DNA of 7,576 bases from an uncultured Collinsella sp. (GTDB taxonomy: Bacteria > Actinomycetota > Coriobacteriia > Coriobacteriales > Coriobacteriaceae), in NCBI GenBank assembly GCA_958446785.1, contig CAUCXP010000066.1:1-7576 (forward strand), read 5' to 3'. Below, in pieces: positions 6,545 to 7,576 of the stretch. Below the pieces are notes generated by a model. It was not told the DNA's origin. It saw nothing but the letters and a program-made list of their open reading frames with translations, and searched no databases. Position numbers and translations under genes: made by a program. The stretch's first letter is position 1, and the number at the start of each line of letters is the position of its first letter.

Positions 6545-6572
6545 CCTCTGCTTTTGGTGACTTCTGCAGAGG
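6545..6572 (-). promoter_or_regulatory. 7-bp inverted repeat spanning start site and ribosome binding site
   Basis: CCTCTGC (6545-6551) and GCAGAGG (6566-6572) are perfect inverted repeats 14 bases apart. One arm touches the expected transcription start; the other overlaps the AGAGGGAG ribosome binding site of the oxidoreductase gene. It could be an operator, or a hairpin limiting translation if transcription starts slightly upstream. No regulator gene is adjacent. Confidence 0.3.
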
Positions 6573-6581
6573 ATTATCGCA
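6573..6581 (-). promoter_or_regulatory. Candidate extended -10 promoter for the oxidoreductase gene
   Basis: On the - strand TGCGATAAT (6581-6573) has a TG motif one base before the hexamer GATAAT, as in extended -10 promoters. It lies about 38 bases before the ATG. No convincing -35 box is seen at 16-18 bases. Transcription would start near 6566. Confidence 0.4.
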
Positions 6582-6869
6582 CGAGCGGGCGGATGGCGTG
6601 GGGCGCGATGCCGGCCCCGAGGGCCCACGGCAGGCTCGCCCACCAGGTACGTGCGGGATACGGTCCAGAGGATGTTGGAGTGCGGGGCCTCGTGCGAGCA
6701 GATTGTAAGGGGTCTGGGCGGGTCGCCCTCGATGGCGAGCTTTGAGGTCTTGGAAGGCGGGCTGCTGCGGAGGCTATGATTAATACTAAGGCGGTTGCTA
6801 TCGAGTAATTCACACTTGGTTTGATTCGATTGTGAACGCGCAGCTAGGACGGAAAGCAAAGGAAGTTCT
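6582..6869. other. Intergenic region between divergent oxidoreductase and DUF3784-like genes
   Basis: The whole gap is 6536-6869; its left end holds the promoter elements listed separately. The part 6590-6770 is GC-rich and has no frame I can support as a gene; frames are open on both strands but show no family motif or ribosome binding site, so it may be a decayed gene. From about 6775 the sequence becomes AT-richer. A TATGAT (6775-6780) with a poor TTGGAA at 19 bases could be the promoter of the gene at 6870. A 6-bp dyad TTCACA (6809-6814) / TGTGAA (6831-6836) lies in its presumed leader. Confidence 0.5.
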
Positions 6870-7190
6870 ATGGAAACAGAGGATGCTGTCTGCTTGATAA
6901 CTTCGATTGCCCTGATTCTTCTTTCAATCCAATACAGAAGAGGAAGATGGCTCAGCTCAATTGCTGGATATGATGTCACAAAAAGGGAGAGCGGGATTGA
7001 TATACGCCCTTACGCAAAGTTGATTTCTTCTGTGACGTTATGGATGGGGCTGCTGTTTTTCTTGTGGGCGGTAGAGGGCTGGGTGCGCGATTGGAATACC
7101 AGTGTTTTTGAAGTTTTGGTTCTACTTCTGTTCAGCTTGGCCTCTTTGTCGTTCGCGCGGCTCGTTAGGTTTGTGTTTATGAGGCGATAG
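6870..7190 (+). CDS. Small three-helix membrane protein, DUF3784-like
   Basis: Predicted integral membrane protein of 106 residues. Hydrophobic helices lie at about 6-21, 51-68 and 79-98, with a basic RRGR turn at 23-26 and a basic C-terminus (RLVRFVFMRR). The stretch after helix 1, GRWLSSIAGYDVTKRE (25-40), resembles the loop of DUF3784 proteins (GKGAFLIAGYNTMSKEE), and helix 2 follows at the expected distance, so I assign it to that family with moderate confidence. DUF3784 has no known function. The start is supported by AAAGGAAG six bases before ATG 6870. It lies in AT-richer DNA than the rest of the window and is divergent from the oxidoreductase gene, so it may be a recent acquisition. 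Confidence 0.75.
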   Translation: METEDAVCLITSIALILLSIQYRRGRWLSSIAGYDVTKRESGIDIRPYAKLISSVTLWMGLLFFLWAVEGWVRDWNTSVFEVLVLLLFSLASLSFARLVRFVFMRR

Positions 7191-7204
7191 CCAGCGGAAG
7201 CGGG

Positions 7205-7405
7205 ATGGACGACAAAATGGACCAATACAGCCAATTGTCAAAAGAATTTGATAGGGTTGGCTTAACAGATTTACTCGAGGGCATATCCGTGGCGGGGGAT
7301 AGGTTTTATGTTGTTGAGCACTTATTTGCATCGGGTGAAGGAAACCAAGAGTATCGAAAACGGTGCCCCCGGGCCCCGGGAGGGACTGCGGGGGCGTTCG
7401 GCTAA
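7205..7405 (+). CDS. Short ORF of unknown function, probably truncated
   Basis: 66 codons, 14 bases after the DUF3784-like gene on the same strand. I do not recognise it. Residues 1-50 (for example MDQYSQLSKEFDRVGLTDLL from residue 5) look like ordinary soluble protein with AT-rich codons. From about residue 52 the codons become extremely GC-rich, the residues become Pro/Gly/Ala/Arg-rich, and the frame ends at TAA 7403, inside or just after a strong GC hairpin. A plausible reading is the N-terminal remnant of a longer gene cut off by other DNA. The start could be ATG 7205 (after GCGGAAGCGGG) or ATG 7217. It may also be non-coding. Confidence 0.35.
   Translation: MDDKMDQYSQLSKEFDRVGLTDLLEGISVAGDRFYVVEHLFASGEGNQEYRKRCPRAPGGTAGAFG
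7361..7400. other. Very GC-rich hairpin
   Basis: GCCCCCG (7365-7371) pairs perfectly with CGGGGGC (7389-7395), extendable by three G-T pairs. The 17-base loop itself contains CCCGGG-type self-complementary sequence. There is no T-run on either side, so it is not a typical intrinsic terminator. It sits at the abrupt change from AT-rich to GC-rich sequence and may mark the end of the small-gene island or act as a transcript end structure. Confidence 0.4.
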
Positions 7406-7476
7406 CTGCGGGTACGACCTATTTGCTCAATGTGTTCGGTTGAGATCGGAAATTAACCATCATGCGCCCCACGACG

Positions 7477-7576
7477 CTAGTCCAGCTTGGTGCCCGGTAC
7501 TTGCGGCGCCTCTTTAAGCAGCGCTTTGAGTTCGTTCAAAATGGAAACGGGCTGACGGTCGACGCCGTCCAGATGG
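7477..7576 (-). CDS. C-terminal end of an unidentified gene
   Basis: On the - strand one frame is open from the window edge to TAG at 7479-7477 and encodes 32 residues ending in LLKEAPQVPGTKLD, preceded by QPVSILNELKA. The composition (charged amphipathic helix, then a Pro/Gly tail) and the GC-rich third positions fit a real C-terminus, and the other two - frames stop early. Too little is present to name the family. The rest of the gene lies beyond the right edge. About 80 bases between its stop and the GC hairpin hold nothing I can name. Confidence 0.6.
   Translation of the reverse strand, partial: HLDGVDRQPVSILNELKALLKEAPQVPGTKLD

Noticed and set aside
6809..6836. TTCACA/TGTGAA dyad as a CRP-type site
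   Set aside because: The half-sites are in the reverse order and 16 bases apart, not the TGTGA-N6-TCACA layout.
6536..6979. N-terminal extension of the oxidoreductase frame
   Set aside because: The classical family start MKVLLVNGSP with a good ribosome site is at 6535; the extension crosses the promoter and a divergent gene.
7308..7517. 69-codon + strand ORF
   Set aside because: It has no ribosome site, spans the GC hairpin and runs opposite the probable C-terminus of the right-edge gene.
1..7576. CRISPR array, tRNA, rRNA, insertion sequence or phage gene
   Set aside because: No regularly spaced direct repeats, no recognisable tRNA cloverleaf and no transposase, integrase or phage-structural motif was seen on reading both strands.

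Overview
The window is GC-rich, densely packed bacterial DNA. It looks like a Coriobacteriia-type actinobacterium, with Collinsella as my best guess. That guess rests on codon use, protein style and recalled resemblance, because no rRNA or other marker gene is present. Seven genes are well supported (two of them in an ATPase/UvrA pair), an eighth is a small membrane protein, one is a doubtful short ORF, and the 3' end of a further gene enters at the right edge.

Left part (1-3609, + strand): the 3' part of an AAA-type ATPase gene (start lies outside the window) overlaps or abuts a UvrA-family ABC ATPase. This UvrA lacks the UvrB-binding domain, so it is UvrA2/DrrC-like rather than the housekeeping nucleotide-excision UvrA. 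The two genes are probably co-transcribed.

Middle part (3612-6535, - strand): four genes point left. In transcription order they are a flavodoxin-fold NAD(P)H oxidoreductase with four clustered cysteines, an ArsC/Spx-fold protein without the usual catalytic cysteine (16 bp downstream), a CobW/COG0523 metal-chaperone GTPase, and a TrmL-like tRNA 2'-O-methyltransferase with an unusual ~45-residue insert. trmL is bracketed by two palindromes of the same design: 14-bp perfect arms ending in AAGG and a loop starting GACAG, but with different outer arm sequences. The one upstream of trmL has a T-run and can act as terminator for the GTPase gene. The one downstream lies between the convergent uvrA and trmL ends and supplies the trmL stop codon.

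Right part (6536-7576): a ~330-base non-coding stretch carries a promoter candidate for the oxidoreductase. It is followed by an AT-richer island (about 6780-7360) with a small three-helix membrane protein resembling DUF3784 and a short ORF of unknown origin. That ORF runs into a very GC-rich hairpin and is probably a remnant. The last ~100 bases hold the C-terminus of an unidentified gene on the - strand.

Functionally this is mostly stand-alone housekeeping or stress genes. I see no clear defence, CRISPR, phage or biosynthetic system. The most unusual items are the co-varying palindrome pair, the TrmL insert, and the UvrA2-like protein coupled to an ATPase.
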